From Edwardsiella hoshinae NBRC 105699 = ATCC 33379 (GTDB lineage Bacteria > Pseudomonadota > Gammaproteobacteria > Enterobacterales > Enterobacteriaceae), in assembly GCF_000474215.1 (NCBI RefSeq), contig NZ_BAUC01000017.1:1-64000 (forward strand): a stretch of 64,000 bases of DNA. Reading direction: 5' to 3'. The notes beneath the pieces were generated by a model. It saw only the letters and a list, made by a program, of their open reading frames with translations, ran no database searches and was not told the origin of the DNA. Made by a program: the position numbers and the translations under genes. Every line of letters begins with the position of its first letter. The first letter of the stretch is position 1. Of this stretch, positions 50,971 through 60,340 are shown piece by piece.

Positions 50971-50994
50971 GCAACGGGGGGAGACCCCCGTTGC
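50971..50994. terminator. Hairpin between convergent phsC and sdaA
   Basis: GCAACGGGGG and CCCCCGTTGC form a 10-bp perfect stem with a GAGA loop, lying between the two stop codons. Confidence 0.75.
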
Positions 50995-51012
50995 GCTTCT
51001 GGTGGTATGCGA

Positions 51013-52380
51013 TCAGCTGCACTGCACTTTGATGGCCAAGCCGCCGCGCGAGGTCTCACGGTATTTGGCGTTGATATCCTTGCCGGTCTCATACATGGTT
51101 TCGATCACCTTATCCAGCGAGACGCGTGGCTCGGAGGTGCGTTGCAGCGCCATACGCGCGGCGTTGATCGCCTTCACTGCGGCGATAGCGTTACGCTCGA
51201 TGCAGGGCACCTGCACCTGGCCGGCGACCGGATCGCAGGTCAGTCCTAGGTTATGCTCCATACCGATCTCGGCGGCGATGCAGACCTGAAGCGGGCTACC
51301 GCCCAGCAGCTCGGCCAGCCCGGCCGCGGCCATCGAACAGGCGACGCCGACCTCGCCTTGGCAGCCGACTTCGGCCCCGGAGATGGAGGCATTCATCTTA
51401 TATAAAGCTCCAATGGCTCCGCTGGCGAGGAAGTAGCGCACGAAGATCTCCGGCGCAACTGGCTCGATAAAGTGGTCATAATAAGCCAGCACCGCCGGGA
51501 CGATGCCGCAGGCGCCATTCGTCGGCGCGGTGACGACGCGGCCCCCAGCGGCGTTCTCTTCGTTGACCGCCAGGGCAAACATGTTCACCCAGTCGATGAC
51601 GTTCATCGGATCGCGATTGTACTTGTCACTGGTGACCAGCATACGGCGCAGCGCGGCGGCGCGGCGTGGCACACGCAGCGGCCCCGGCAGGACGCCTTCG
51701 GTATTCAAGCCGCGCTCGATACAGGCGCGCATGGTATCCCAGATCGCGGTGAAGTAGGCGTAGATCTCGGCTTGGCTGTGCAGTGCCAGCTCGTTCTTCA
51801 TCACCAGTCCGCTGATGGAGAGCCCGGTCTCGCGGCAGTGATCCAACAGAGCTTGGGCGGAGTGGAACGGATAGGGCACGTCGAGCGACTCGCCGCTCGT
51901 CTGGCCGAAGTGCTCGGCATCGACGATGAAGCCGCCGCCGATGGAGTAGTAGGTCTGGCTATACAGCAGGGTATCCGCGACGCCATAGGCGTTGATGGTC
52001 ATGCCGTTCTCGTGCAACGGCAGATTGTCGCTGCGGAACACCAGGCCACTGTCGCGCGGGAAGGCGACCATGTGCCCCTGGGGGCCGAGAGGCAAGCGTT
52101 CGCTTTGCTCCACCTGGCGTATAAAGGTCGGGATAGCATCAATGTCGACGCTATCGGGTAAGTTACCGGCTAACCCCATAATGATGGCGATATCGGTATG
52201 GTGACCCTTGCCGGTCAACGATAGCGAGCCGTAGACATCGACGGCCACACGCGTGACCGACGGCAGTAGCCCTTGGGCCGTCAAGTCGTCGACGAACTGT
52301 TTTCCGGCCTTCATCGGTCCAACCGTGTGGGAACTCGACGGGCCAATACCGATCTTGAACATGTCGAAAACGCTAATCAC
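51013..52380 (-). CDS. sdaA: L-serine deaminase I
   Basis: SdaA converts L-serine to pyruvate and ammonia with an oxygen-labile [4Fe-4S] cluster. The 455-residue single-chain enzyme (E. coli 454) has the N-terminal GIGPSSSHTVGPMKAGK, and cysteine-containing blocks NGACGIVPAV, GCQGEVGVACSMAAAG and LTCDPVAGQVQVPC, among which are the cluster ligands. The GTG at 52380 was chosen because similarity begins with VISVFDMFKIGIG and AAGGAG lies just upstream. The frame runs on for 28 further codons without conservation. Confidence 0.96.
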   Translation of the reverse strand: MISVFDMFKIGIGPSSSHTVGPMKAGKQFVDDLTAQGLLPSVTRVAVDVYGSLSLTGKGHHTDIAIIMGLAGNLPDSVDIDAIPTFIRQVEQSERLPLGPQGHMVAFPRDSGLVFRSDNLPLHENGMTINAYGVADTLLYSQTYYSIGGGFIVDAEHFGQTSGESLDVPYPFHSAQALLDHCRETGLSISGLVMKNELALHSQAEIYAYFTAIWDTMRACIERGLNTEGVLPGPLRVPRRAAALRRMLVTSDKYNRDPMNVIDWVNMFALAVNEENAAGGRVVTAPTNGACGIVPAVLAYYDHFIEPVAPEIFVRYFLASGAIGALYKMNASISGAEVGCQGEVGVACSMAAAGLAELLGGSPLQVCIAAEIGMEHNLGLTCDPVAGQVQVPCIERNAIAAVKAINAARMALQRTSEPRVSLDKVIETMYETGKDINAKYRETSRGGLAIKVQCS

Positions 52381-52900
52381 GCTAAGCTCCTTAAAGAGGC
52401 AATGTCTCATGCTGCGGGTGTCAAATCGGCGCTCAAGAGGGGGCTCTCTCGGCGCAGGACACACCGTGCCGCGGGCGATACGCGCGGTTCGGGGTGTGTC
52501 TGGTTATTGTTATTCGCATTACTTTATTTCATGCTAACTAACCCGCTATCCGGCGGGGCGCCAACAATACCCGAACTTTTCCGCCGACGCACGTGCAATT
52601 ATGCTGGTGGCGTGCCCACGGCGTGCGGTCGCGGGCTAAAGGCAGATTAACCTGCCACCGTTACCCCGCACTACCGATGATAATCGCTGTCGCTCTCCGC
52701 ATACGCCGCCAATAATCTCAGATGATCATATGACCCTGTGATGAGGGAAAAGCAAGGGATATTGCTATATTTACTTGGTAATTACCCTGTCGCTTCACAC
52801 ATTGACTCGAATCGTGCCATCTGAGCACGCGCGTTGCTGGCGTACGTTGCCATTAGCCCGGCTTAGTGTAGGGATATCGCATAACGTGAAGTAAGGAGAG
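52381..52900. other. sdaA leader and spacer
   Basis: This 520-base region upstream of sdaA lies before the end of nudL, and both are on the minus strand. It should hold the sdaA promoter. I see AT-rich sequence at 52735-52800 but no gene or assignable regulator site. Confidence 0.5.
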
Positions 52901-52924
52901 CGCCGCGCGCGTTAGCGCGCGGCG
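52901..52924 (-). terminator. Hairpin overlapping the nudL stop codon
   Basis: CGCCGCGCGC pairs perfectly with GCGCGCGGCG (10 bp, GTTA loop). The nudL stop lies within the hairpin. The T-tract is absent, so termination strength is uncertain. Confidence 0.55.
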
Positions 52925-53484
52925 ACTTGGAGCGCGAGACGCCGCAACATCGCCGCCGTGAGGCCCCAGATCAGGAAACGCCGGTAATGAGAGAGGTAGA
53001 GGCGATGGGGCTGGCCGCCCCGGGTGATCTCGAGTGTATGGTAGCGCCGGGCGTCCAGGGCCAGGGTCAATGGGATCTCGAAGATGTCGGCGACCTCGTG
53101 CGGGTTAGGACGTAGCGCCAGCGTAGGGGCGAGGAGGGCAACCACCGGAGTGACACAGAAACCGCTGCTGCTATCTTCCGCCGGTAGTTGGCCGAGGATC
53201 GCCGCCTGGTGTGGGCAGAGTGCGATCTCCTCCTGCGCCTCGCGCAGCGCGGTGGCGACCGGCGAGGCGTCGCGGGCGTCGCGGGCGCCGCCAGGAAAGG
53301 CCACTTGACCGGGATGTTGGCGCATCCTGAGTGCGCGCTGGGTGAGCAGCAGGGTTGGCTGCGGACGGTTGATGATCGGGATTAACACCGCCGCCTGGCG
53401 GGCATGGCGGGTTCCCCGTCCCGGTAACGGGGGCTGGAGCTGAAAACGGGTGACAAAGCGGGTCAACTCTGGGCTTAGGTGCAT
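52912..53484 (-). CDS. nudL: NudL (YeaB), Nudix hydrolase
   Basis: NudL belongs to the Nudix hydrolases, and E. coli and Pfam place it near coenzyme A diphosphatases. The 190-residue protein has the Nudix region GQVAFPGGARDARD followed by ALREAQEEIAL, with the catalytic REAQEE helix. The position of the first Nudix glutamate is not conserved, as also in E. coli NudL. The ATG at 53484 overlaps the pabB stop (ATGA). pabB-nudL is a conserved pair. Confidence 0.93.
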   Translation of the reverse strand: MHLSPELTRFVTRFQLQPPLPGRGTRHARQAAVLIPIINRPQPTLLLTQRALRMRQHPGQVAFPGGARDARDASPVATALREAQEEIALCPHQAAILGQLPAEDSSSGFCVTPVVALLAPTLALRPNPHEVADIFEIPLTLALDARRYHTLEITRGGQPHRLYLSHYRRFLIWGLTAAMLRRLALQVAAR

Positions 53485-54863
53485 CAGAGAGACTCGCTCA
53501 CCGCCAGCAGCGGCAGGATTTTGCTGACTTTGTCGAGCGTCTCTTGGTACTCCGCCTCGACTTCGCTGTCGGCGACGATTCCGCCGCCGGCCCAACAATA
53601 TAGTCGCCCACGCTCCGCTAACAGGGTGCGGATGGTGATGCTGGTATCCATGTCACCGCAGGCGCTGAGATAGCCGATGGCTCCGCAATAGACGTTGCGC
53701 CGTTGCGGTTCCAGAGCATCGATGATCGTCATCGCGCGGATCTTCGGTGCCCCGGTGATCGAGCCGCCGGGGAAGCAGGCGCGCAGCAGATCGCAACCGT
53801 CGAGCCCGGCGGCCAGATGGGCACGAATGGTGCTGACCAGATGGTGCACGGCGGGGAAACTCTCCACGGCGAACAGTTCCGGTACTCTGACGCTGCCCGC
53901 GGCGGCGACACGGCCAACGTCGTTACGCATCAGATCGACGATCATCAGATTTTCGGCCCGATCCTTGGCCGAGGCCGCCAGCCGTTGACGCTGTTGTTCA
54001 TCTGCCTGCGCGTCCGTCCGACGCGGTAAGGTGCCTTTGATCGGCCGGGTGCTGATTTCTCCGCGTTCGAGTCGTAAGAAGCGCTCCGGCGAGACGCTGA
54101 GTACCGCGCTCTGGGGCAGACGCAAAAAGGCGGAGAAGGGGGCGCGGTTAGCTTGGGTTAGACGCAGAAAGGCTTGCCACTCATCGCCTTGGTAGTCGGC
54201 GGCGAAGCGTTGTGTCAGGTTGATCTGGTAACAGTCGCCGGCGGCGAGGTGGGCCTGCACCCGCTGGAAAGCTTGGCGGTATGCCGCCTGGCTCAGGTTG
54301 GCCTGCCAGTCCGAGGTCAGGGCAAAGGGCGCGCTGGTCGCAGCGCTAGGAAGCGTCTGTAGCCAGTGCAGACGCTGTGTGGCGTCTCGCCAACTGAGCA
54401 GGGTGATGCGGCGTAGTTGGTGGTCGATGATCAGCGCCCAGTCGTAGATCCCCAGTGCCATGTCCGGCGTCTGGAGATCGGCGGCAGCCAGGGCGGGTAG
54501 GGTCTCGAAGCGCCGGCCCAAATCGTAGCCCCACAACCCGAGCGCGCCGCCGCAGAAGGGCAGATCGGGCTGTGGCGGGCAGGTGGGCAGGCAGCGAGCC
54601 AGTTCGTGGCGCAACAAGGTGAACGGATCGTCACGGTAGATCTGGCTTCCTGCGCTGTCGACGAGGGTGGTCAGCGCACCGCGCGTTTCGAGCGTCGCAC
54701 AAGGCTCGGCCACGATGATGTCATAACGGTTATGGGGATGCTCGGCATTGCCAGAACTGAGCAACATCGCCCAGGGGCGATGAGCCAGCGGGGTAAAGTA
54801 GTGTAACGCCGCGTCGGGTCGGTAGGGTAGATAGCACTGGGTCAGTTCAGGAGTCACAGTCAT
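53484..54863 (-). CDS. pabB: PabB, aminodeoxychorismate synthase component I
   Basis: PabB, with the glutamine amidotransferase PabA, converts chorismate to 4-amino-4-deoxychorismate for folate synthesis. The 459-residue protein (E. coli 453) belongs to the anthranilate synthase I family. It has the catalytic lysine Lys276 in RPIKGT, a feature of PabB in place of the alanine of TrpE, plus [11 protein letters not shown] and the C-terminal metal site [10 protein letters not shown]. It is divergent from yoaH and coupled to nudL. Confidence 0.96.
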   Translation of the reverse strand: MTVTPELTQCYLPYRPDAALHYFTPLAHRPWAMLLSSGNAEHPHNRYDIIVAEPCATLETRGALTTLVDSAGSQIYRDDPFTLLRHELARCLPTCPPQPDLPFCGGALGLWGYDLGRRFETLPALAAADLQTPDMALGIYDWALIIDHQLRRITLLSWRDATQRLHWLQTLPSAATSAPFALTSDWQANLSQAAYRQAFQRVQAHLAAGDCYQINLTQRFAADYQGDEWQAFLRLTQANRAPFSAFLRLPQSAVLSVSPERFLRLERGEISTRPIKGTLPRRTDAQADEQQRQRLAASAKDRAENLMIVDLMRNDVGRVAAAGSVRVPELFAVESFPAVHHLVSTIRAHLAAGLDGCDLLRACFPGGSITGAPKIRAMTIIDALEPQRRNVYCGAIGYLSACGDMDTSITIRTLLAERGRLYCWAGGGIVADSEVEAEYQETLDKVSKILPLLAVSESL

Positions 54864-55007
54864 GGCGCGGCATCGCTCTCATGGGTCGCTAAAACAAAGA
54901 TAGATTGCGATTATCTACGGATGGCGGCGATACGGCAATTCCTGCACGCTGCTCTTACCGTTGCCTTGGTATATACTGCGGCGACGCGCAACAACAGGAG
55001 ACGTAAT

Positions 55008-55205
55008 ATGGTGGGAGGCATGCCGGCATTGAGCCACGCAGAGCAACAACAGGCGGCTGAGCGTATTCAGGCGCTGATGGCCCAGGGGATGAGTAGTGGC
55101 GAGGCCATCGCCCAAGTGGCCGCGGAGATCCGGGCCGCCCATCGCGGAGCCCAGGTACGGGTGGCCTTCGACGATGAGGCGGAGGATGAAGCGGGACAGG
55201 CGTAA
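55008..55205 (+). CDS. yoaH: YoaH, UPF0181 small protein
   Basis: YoaH is a small conserved protein of unknown function. The 65-residue product (E. coli 59) carries the family block [20 protein letters not shown] and a strongly acidic C-terminus. AGGAG lies 9 bases before the ATG at 55008. The frame opens earlier, at 54921, without conserved sequence. Its position divergent from pabB is as in E. coli. Confidence 0.9.
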   Translation: MVGGMPALSHAEQQQAAERIQALMAQGMSSGEAIAQVAAEIRAAHRGAQVRVAFDDEAEDEAGQA

Positions 55206-55220
55206 TCCGCGCGCCCGCTC

Positions 55221-55239
55221 AAGCGCCCGTCGGGCGCTT
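55221..55239. terminator. Hairpin between convergent yoaH and purT
   Basis: AAGCGCCC and GGGCGCTT form an 8-bp stem with a GTC loop overlapping the purT stop codon. It sits 15 bases after yoaH. Confidence 0.65.
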
Positions 55240-56416
55240 AAGGTTGAATGACTACCGCGCTGCTGCACGCCCGTGCACGCTGGCGCGCCTGCTCAATATC
55301 CTCGCCCCAGGCTAGGGCGACGCCGAGGCGTCGCGCGCCGTCGATCTGCGGCTTGGCGAACAGACGTAGCTGGGTAGCCGGGCGCAGGGCCTGCACCAGG
55401 TTGGCGAATTTGACATCGTCGCTGTGCAACTGTGGGAGTAGTACCGCGGAGGCGCTGGGGCCGAACTGGCGAATGGCACCGATCGGCAAGCCCAAGAAGG
55501 CGCGGACATGCAGGGCAAACTCGGAGAGATCCTGCGACACCAGGGTCACCAGCCCGGTATCGTGCGGGCGCGGCGAGACTTCGCTGAAGATGACCTCGTC
55601 GCCACAAACAAAGAGTTCGACGCCGAACAGACCATAGCCGCCGAGGGCGCGTACCACTTGGGCGGCGATCGCCTGCGCTCGTGCCAGTGCCGTGGCGCTC
55701 ATCGCCTGAGGCTGCCAGGATTCACGGTAATCGCCCGCCTGCTGGTGATGGCCGATCGGCGCGCAGAAATGGATCCCATCGCTGGCCTGAATGGTTAGCA
55801 GGGTGATTTCAAAATCGAAACGGACCTCACCCTCGACAATCACGCTCGCGGCATCACCGCGCGCCCCTTCTCGCGCATAGCGCCAGGCGGCGTCGATCTC
55901 ATCGGCGCTGCGCACAATGCTTTGCCCTTTCCCCGACGAACTCATCACCGGCTTGACGAAACAGGGATAACCGATTTCGTCGATCGCCTGACGAAACGCC
56001 GCATTATCGCTGGCGAAGCGGTAAGGAGAGGTGGGCAGCCCCAGTGTCTCGGCGGCTAAACGGCGGATGCCTTCGCGGTTCATGGTCAATTGCACCGCGC
56101 GGGCGCTGGGCACGACGCGGACGCCATCGCTTTCCAACTGGTGCAGTGTCTGGGTGGCGATGGCCTCGATCTCCGGCACGATATAGTCGGGACGCTCACG
56201 CTCGATCAGCGCACACAACTGCCCGGCATCGCGCATGTCAATGATATGACTGCGGTGGGCTACTTGCATCGCCGGTGCATCGGCATAGCGATCGACGGCG
56301 ATGATCTCCAAGCCGAGGCGTTGTCCCTCGATGGCAATCTCTTTGCCGAGTTCCCCAGCACCTAACAGCATGATACGCGTGGCATGGGGGCGCAGGGCGG
56401 TTCCGATTAGCTGCAT
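55238..56416 (-). CDS. purT: PurT, formate-dependent GAR transformylase 2
   Basis: PurT uses formate and ATP, not formyl-tetrahydrofolate, to formylate glycinamide ribonucleotide in purine synthesis. The 392-residue ATP-grasp enzyme equals the E. coli length. It starts near a Rossmann-like [20 protein letters not shown], has the central [17 protein letters not shown] loop and the metal-binding [26 protein letters not shown]-type region near the end. A near-perfect PurR operator lies 47 bases upstream of the start codon. Confidence 0.97.
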   Translation of the reverse strand: MQLIGTALRPHATRIMLLGAGELGKEIAIEGQRLGLEIIAVDRYADAPAMQVAHRSHIIDMRDAGQLCALIERERPDYIVPEIEAIATQTLHQLESDGVRVVPSARAVQLTMNREGIRRLAAETLGLPTSPYRFASDNAAFRQAIDEIGYPCFVKPVMSSSGKGQSIVRSADEIDAAWRYAREGARGDAASVIVEGEVRFDFEITLLTIQASDGIHFCAPIGHHQQAGDYRESWQPQAMSATALARAQAIAAQVVRALGGYGLFGVELFVCGDEVIFSEVSPRPHDTGLVTLVSQDLSEFALHVRAFLGLPIGAIRQFGPSASAVLLPQLHSDDVKFANLVQALRPATQLRLFAKPQIDGARRLGVALAWGEDIEQARQRARACSSAVVIQP

Positions 56417-56841
56417 GATCTGTTCCTGTATTTCGCGTGAGATGGGTCGCCGGGCAGTATATACGAAAACGTTTGCGTGGCAATGAGAAAGATTTTTTTA
56501 CAATGAGCAACAAAACGGAAGAAATAATGAAATTAATTTAATTTCATATTGTTACGCCGTAAGTTCAGATAAGCGTTTGCCACTTTGTGCGCTATACGGG
56601 GCACGGCGATTTTCGTTGCTCGCGGCGGAGATATACTGAAAAAACGCTAGTGAGGGGGGTAGAAAAGCACGTTTTGTTCAGTGTTCTCTCCCGCTGGCGT
56701 CGGCCAGCGAGGCTTGAAGATTTGTAATATAAATAATATTGTATGATAAATGCTTTTGGCCGGAAGGACGCCGACCGTTTAAGACTTCAACAGCGCGGTA
56801 TGAACGCGGGAGTGCATGAGTACGGCGGGAAGGTATGTGTA
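56417..56841. other. Divergent purT/cfa intergenic region
   Basis: This 425-base region holds the PurR box next to purT and a candidate cfa -10 box TATACT at 56632-56637 without a good -35, as often seen at sigma-S dependent promoters such as cfa's. Two AT-rich patches at 56515-56550 and 56718-56755 carry no gene. Confidence 0.5.
56463..56478. promoter_or_regulatory. PurR operator of purT
   Basis: ACGAAAACGTTTGCGT matches the PurR consensus ACGCAAACGTTTGCGT at 15 of 16 positions. It lies just upstream of purT, which PurR represses in E. coli. Confidence 0.88.
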
Positions 56842-57996
56842 ATGAGTAGTGCGACCTGTATTGAAGAAAGCGCCTTAAAACAGGATAACTGGTATCGCAT
56901 CGCGGAAGAGATGCTGAACCGGGCTGGAATCGCGATAAATGGTAGCAAACCCTATGATATTCAAGTGAAAAACCCAGAGTTTTTTCACCGGGTTTTGCAG
57001 GAGGGCTCCCTGGGTTTGGGGGAGAGCTACATGGACGGTTGGTGGGAATGCGAGCGTCTGGATATCTTCTTTCAGCGCATCCTCGCCGCGGGTCTCGATA
57101 GCCAACTGCCAAAGCACCTTGCCGACATCGTACGTATCGCCGCTGCACGGTTGTTCAATCTCCAGAGTCGGAAGCGCGCCTGGATTGTGGGTAAGGAGCA
57201 TTATGATCTGGGCAACGATCTGTTTAGCCGGATGCTCGACCCCTACATGCAATACTCTTGTGGCTACTGGAAACAGGCCGAGACGTTGGAGCAGGCGCAA
57301 CAGGATAAATTGAAGTTGATCTGTGACAAGCTTCAGCTTGAGCCCGGGATGAAATTGCTGGATATCGGTTGCGGCTGGGGAGGATTGGCCCACTATGCGG
57401 CAGAGCATTATGGTGTCTCCGTCGAGGGGGTCACCATCTCCGCCGAGCAGCAAAAGATGGCGCAGGCGCGTTGCCAAGGGTTAGACGTGAAGATCTTGCT
57501 ACAGGATTATCGCGATCTGAACAGCAGCTATGATCGTATCGTCTCGGTCGGCATGTTTGAGCATGTCGGGCCGAAGAACTACCGCACCTACTTCGAGGTG
57601 GCGGCACGCAACCTGAAACCTAATGGGTTGTTCCTGTTGCACAGCATCGGCTCGAATCAGACCGATCTCAACGTCGATGCCTGGATCAATAAGTATATTT
57701 TCCCCAACGGTTGCCTCCCTTCAGTCGCTCACATTGCGACGCACAGCGAGGGATTGTTCGTGATGGAGGATTGGCACAGCTTCGGGCCGGATTATGATCG
57801 TACTCTGATGGCATGGTATCAGCGTTTTCAGGCGTGCTGGCCGGAGATCAGCGCCAACTATAGCGAGCGCTTCTATCGCATGTTCTGCTACTACTTGACT
57901 GCGTGTGCCGGTGCTTTCCGTGCGCGCAACATTCAGCTATGGCAAGTCTTGCTCAGCCCGAAAGGCGTTGAGGGCGGACTGCGTGTCCCGCGTTAG
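56842..57996 (+). CDS. cfa: Cfa, cyclopropane-fatty-acyl-phospholipid synthase
   Basis: Cfa transfers a methylene group from S-adenosylmethionine to double bonds of membrane phospholipid acyl chains, mainly on entry to stationary phase and under acid stress. The 384-residue protein (E. coli 382) has an N-terminal lipid-binding domain with GSLGLGESYMDGWWEC and a methyltransferase domain with LDIGCGWGG at 173-181 and VGVTISAEQQ-type sequence thereafter. The ATG at 56842 matches the family N-terminus. A longer frame from 56743 does not. Confidence 0.96.
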   Translation: MSSATCIEESALKQDNWYRIAEEMLNRAGIAINGSKPYDIQVKNPEFFHRVLQEGSLGLGESYMDGWWECERLDIFFQRILAAGLDSQLPKHLADIVRIAAARLFNLQSRKRAWIVGKEHYDLGNDLFSRMLDPYMQYSCGYWKQAETLEQAQQDKLKLICDKLQLEPGMKLLDIGCGWGGLAHYAAEHYGVSVEGVTISAEQQKMAQARCQGLDVKILLQDYRDLNSSYDRIVSVGMFEHVGPKNYRTYFEVAARNLKPNGLFLLHSIGSNQTDLNVDAWINKYIFPNGCLPSVAHIATHSEGLFVMEDWHSFGPDYDRTLMAWYQRFQACWPEISANYSERFYRMFCYYLTACAGAFRARNIQLWQVLLSPKGVEGGLRVPR

Positions 57997-58501
57997 GCGT
58001 GATTGGCTTGCGTGATAGTTTCCTCATTATTAGCGGCGTCGAGCATGGGCTCGGCGCTTTTTGCACCGCTGGACATCATCGACGGCCACTATTCCGCATC
58101 AAGCCACGCTAAGGCGCGCCGGTTTTATTTTGTAGAACTAAAGCGATAATTGTGACAAGAGTCATAATAATAAATTAGCAAACGATTTTGCTACGATTAT
58201 TACTGATGTGTGCCTAGCGTAACATAATGTATTTAAAGAATATTTATATTTAATTTCATTTCCTTTCTCTCTGGAAATAAAGAAAGTGCTAGCCGTCATG
58301 AGGCGCAAGAAGAAGATTAAAAATGTCGTCAACGATTTGCGCCGCAAGATAAATTATGTCTTAATAATGACGCCTTAAACGGAGCGTTATCTATAGCGGG
58401 GAAATATCTGGAGTGATGTTTCTCGGCTTCACTGGAGCGCGTTGCCGCATTTAGGGTTAATCGTGCCCCCAGGGCAGTATTTCAAAGTGAAGGAAAGTGT
58501 A
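57997..58501. other. cfa-csp spacer with a possible cfa terminator and long csp leader
   Basis: An imperfect hairpin with CGAGC/GCTCG pairing followed by five T (about 58032-58062) could end cfa. The AT-rich remainder probably includes the long leader of the cold-shock gene. A 26-codon lysine/arginine-rich frame lies at 58298-58378 and is discussed among the findings. Confidence 0.5.
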
Positions 58502-58711
58502 ATGAGCAAGAAAACCGGCCAGGTCAAATGGTTCAACGAAAGCAAGGGATTTGGGTTCATCACGCCAACTGATGGCTCAAAAGATGTCTTCGTCCATTTC
58601 TCTGCCATCCAGAGCGACGGTTTCAAGACCCTGGCAGAAGGTCAGCAGGTTGAGTTCTCTATTCAAGACTCCCCGCGTGGACCGGCGGCGGCCGAGGTGG
58701 TTGCCCTGTAA
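58502..58711 (+). CDS. CspC/CspE-type cold-shock domain protein
   Basis: This 69-residue protein is a single cold-shock domain that binds single-stranded RNA and DNA and can act as an RNA chaperone or transcription antiterminator. The RNP1 and RNP2 motifs KGFGFI and VFVHF are intact. Residues such as [17 protein letters not shown] favour CspC or CspE over CspA. I cannot choose between C and E by eye. The ATG at 58502 has GAAGGAAAG upstream. The frame extends to 58442 without conserved sequence. Confidence 0.93.
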   Translation: MSKKTGQVKWFNESKGFGFITPTDGSKDVFVHFSAIQSDGFKTLAEGQQVEFSIQDSPRGPAAAEVVAL

Positions 58712-58777
58712 GTACAGCGTACTCACTACGCTGCATGATGCGCGCTGACGCGTTGGCCTCAAGGCGTCAGCGGTATG

Positions 58778-58803
58778 AACGGCCCCCTGGTTGGGCCGTT
58801 TTC
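58778..58803 (+). terminator. Terminator of the cold-shock gene
   Basis: AACGGCCC pairs with GGGCCGTT around a CCTGGTT loop. A short T-tract TTTTC follows, about 67 bases after the stop codon. Confidence 0.8.
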
Positions 58804-58975
58804 TGTTTTCCTGCCTGTGGTTTTTAGTTTTCGCGCTCTTGGCGTGTTATGCCGCATCGTGCATGACGCCGCGCCATCGCGGTTTGTGGTTTTCGCGCCG
58901 CTGGATAGCGCTTTTCCTCCCGTCCTCTCCCCGCCGCCATGCGCTACAAGGCTTGCAGCAAGCGTATCTATGCTT

Positions 58976-58995
58976 TACTGTATATAAAAACAGTG
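58976..58995 (+). promoter_or_regulatory. LexA (SOS) box of yebG
   Basis: TACTGTATATAAAAACAGTG contains the invariant CTG-N10-CAG and is close to the consensus TACTGTATATATATACAGTA. It ends 20 bases before the yebG ATG, so LexA would block transcription. yebG is a known SOS gene in E. coli. Confidence 0.92.
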
Positions 58996-59015
58996 ACGCA
59001 ATGAGCGAGAGTAAG

Positions 59016-59330
59016 ATGGCAGTAACGATCCAATATGTCGTGGTACGCGATGGGGTGGAAAAAATGACCTTTGCGAGTAAGAAAGAGGCAGATAGTTATG
59101 ACAAGATGTTAGATCTAGCCGATAACCTGAGCGAGTGGTTGGCCTTATCCCCCGTGGCGCTGGCGGAAGAGACGCGTGAGGCATTAGGTTTCTACTTGGC
59201 TGAGCAGAAAGAGGCGCTCTCCCGCCTGTTGCGTGGAGCGAGCTTGGCCTCATTGCAGCAGCACGCTGTCGATAATGATGGTGAATGTGTGACGGACGAG
59301 GGCGCGGAAGAGCACAGCCGCGCGGCGTAG
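59016..59330 (+). CDS. yebG: YebG, SOS-induced protein
   Basis: YebG is a small DNA-damage-inducible protein of unclear molecular role. The 104-residue product (E. coli 96) has the family blocks QYVVVRDGVEKMTFASKKEAD and REALGFYLAEQKEALS. The ATG at 59016 gives the family start MAV. An in-frame ATG at 59001 (MSESK) is possible, since a GAGAG stretch lies between the two. The LexA box at 58976 lies directly upstream. Confidence 0.92.
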   Translation: MAVTIQYVVVRDGVEKMTFASKKEADSYDKMLDLADNLSEWLALSPVALAEETREALGFYLAEQKEALSRLLRGASLASLQQHAVDNDGECVTDEGAEEHSRAA

Positions 59331-59402
59331 GGGGGGGACGCGGAGGCTTGAGGCTCTGCGCTGTTCTCCAGGAGTAAAATAATACTGATTGGCGTATGGG
59401 TA

Positions 59403-59433
59403 ATGGCGAGATAGTATACTCGCCATATTTTTT
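59403..59433 (+). terminator. Rho-independent terminator after yebG
   Basis: ATGGCGAG pairs with CTCGCCAT around an 8-base loop and a run of T follows (59428-59433). It separates yebG from yqfB. Confidence 0.85.
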
Positions 59434-59460
59434 CTTCTGGATTGTTTCCCGGTCGTCGTG

Positions 59461-59787
59461 ATGCAAATGAAACCCGATATTACTTTTTATCAGCGCTTTG
59501 CCGCGGATATTCTCGCTGGTCGTAAGACTATCACCCTGCGTGATCACAGTGAGTCACATTTCCATCCCGGTCAGCGCCTCACCGTCGGCTATTATGAGGA
59601 CGCACGATTATTTTGCGTGCTTGAGGTGCTCAGTGTGACCCCGCTGGCTTTTTCTCAGTTGAATGAACAGCATGCCGCCCAAGAAAACATGAGTTTGGCG
59701 GAATTGCGCAGCGTGATCCAAGAAATATATCCGCATCAGGATAAGCTTTATATGATCGCCTTTCGTCTGGTGCAACGCCTCGACTAA
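59461..59787 (+). CDS. yqfB: YqfB, ASCH-domain N4-acetylcytidine amidohydrolase
   Basis: YqfB hydrolyses N4-acetylcytidine to cytidine and acetate. The 108-residue protein (E. coli 103) is a single ASCH domain with the catalytic-region block DILAGRKTITLRDHSESHF near residues 17-35 and HAAQENMSLAEL near 71-82. The ATG at 59461 is used. A GTG directly before it would add one residue. It stands alone after the yebG terminator. Confidence 0.9.
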   Translation: MQMKPDITFYQRFAADILAGRKTITLRDHSESHFHPGQRLTVGYYEDARLFCVLEVLSVTPLAFSQLNEQHAAQENMSLAELRSVIQEIYPHQDKLYMIAFRLVQRLD

Positions 59788-60340
59788 TCAATCCGTACTG
59801 CCGCCGGTGCCGGTGCGGGCATGGCATTGATATTCCTCCGCCGGCAATACCATTTCGCTAACCAGGGCACTTCACGCGCGCTTAGCACCAGCGGCTAATA
59901 TATAGACTCAGACGATGACTTTGTATTTTATCTCGGCGGCATATCTATTTGATGGATTTTTACTGTGCAAATAGAATTTAACTCTTGAGTGCGGCTAATG
60001 ATTGGTTTTTTATTTCAATTTTTGCCTGATGGTAAATAATAAGTCTGGTTTTGCTGCGTCTTCATCCTGTTGCCATGTGAATTATCTCTACTAATCGGGT
60101 TACTATGCGCTAGAATAGCACTATAAATCATGTTATTTCATTAAGCATGCTAATGCACAAGGAATGTCGATGCTGTCTATCAAAATGAGAATTGTTCATC
60201 TCATGGGCAATTGATGTAATAAATACGATGCAAATGATTAGCTGCTGCTGCAATAATGACAAGATGTCAACGTCGCGACGGGAATACCGTACAGCTCCAT
60301 GCCTTCTCCGTGAAGAAGTGAAATAAAGCCAGACAACAGA
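59788..60340. other. AT-rich region upstream of the EAL gene
   Basis: This 553-base region is clearly AT-richer than its surroundings from about 59900 to 60240. It contains only short open frames without ribosome-binding sites. It probably holds the EAL-gene promoter. Confidence 0.5.

Larger units (their letters stand above)
58712..59015. other. Spacer between the cold-shock gene and yebG
   Basis: The 304 bases hold the cold-shock terminator and the yebG promoter with its LexA box. Open frames running into yebG from 58775 or 58791 are not conserved. Confidence 0.55.
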
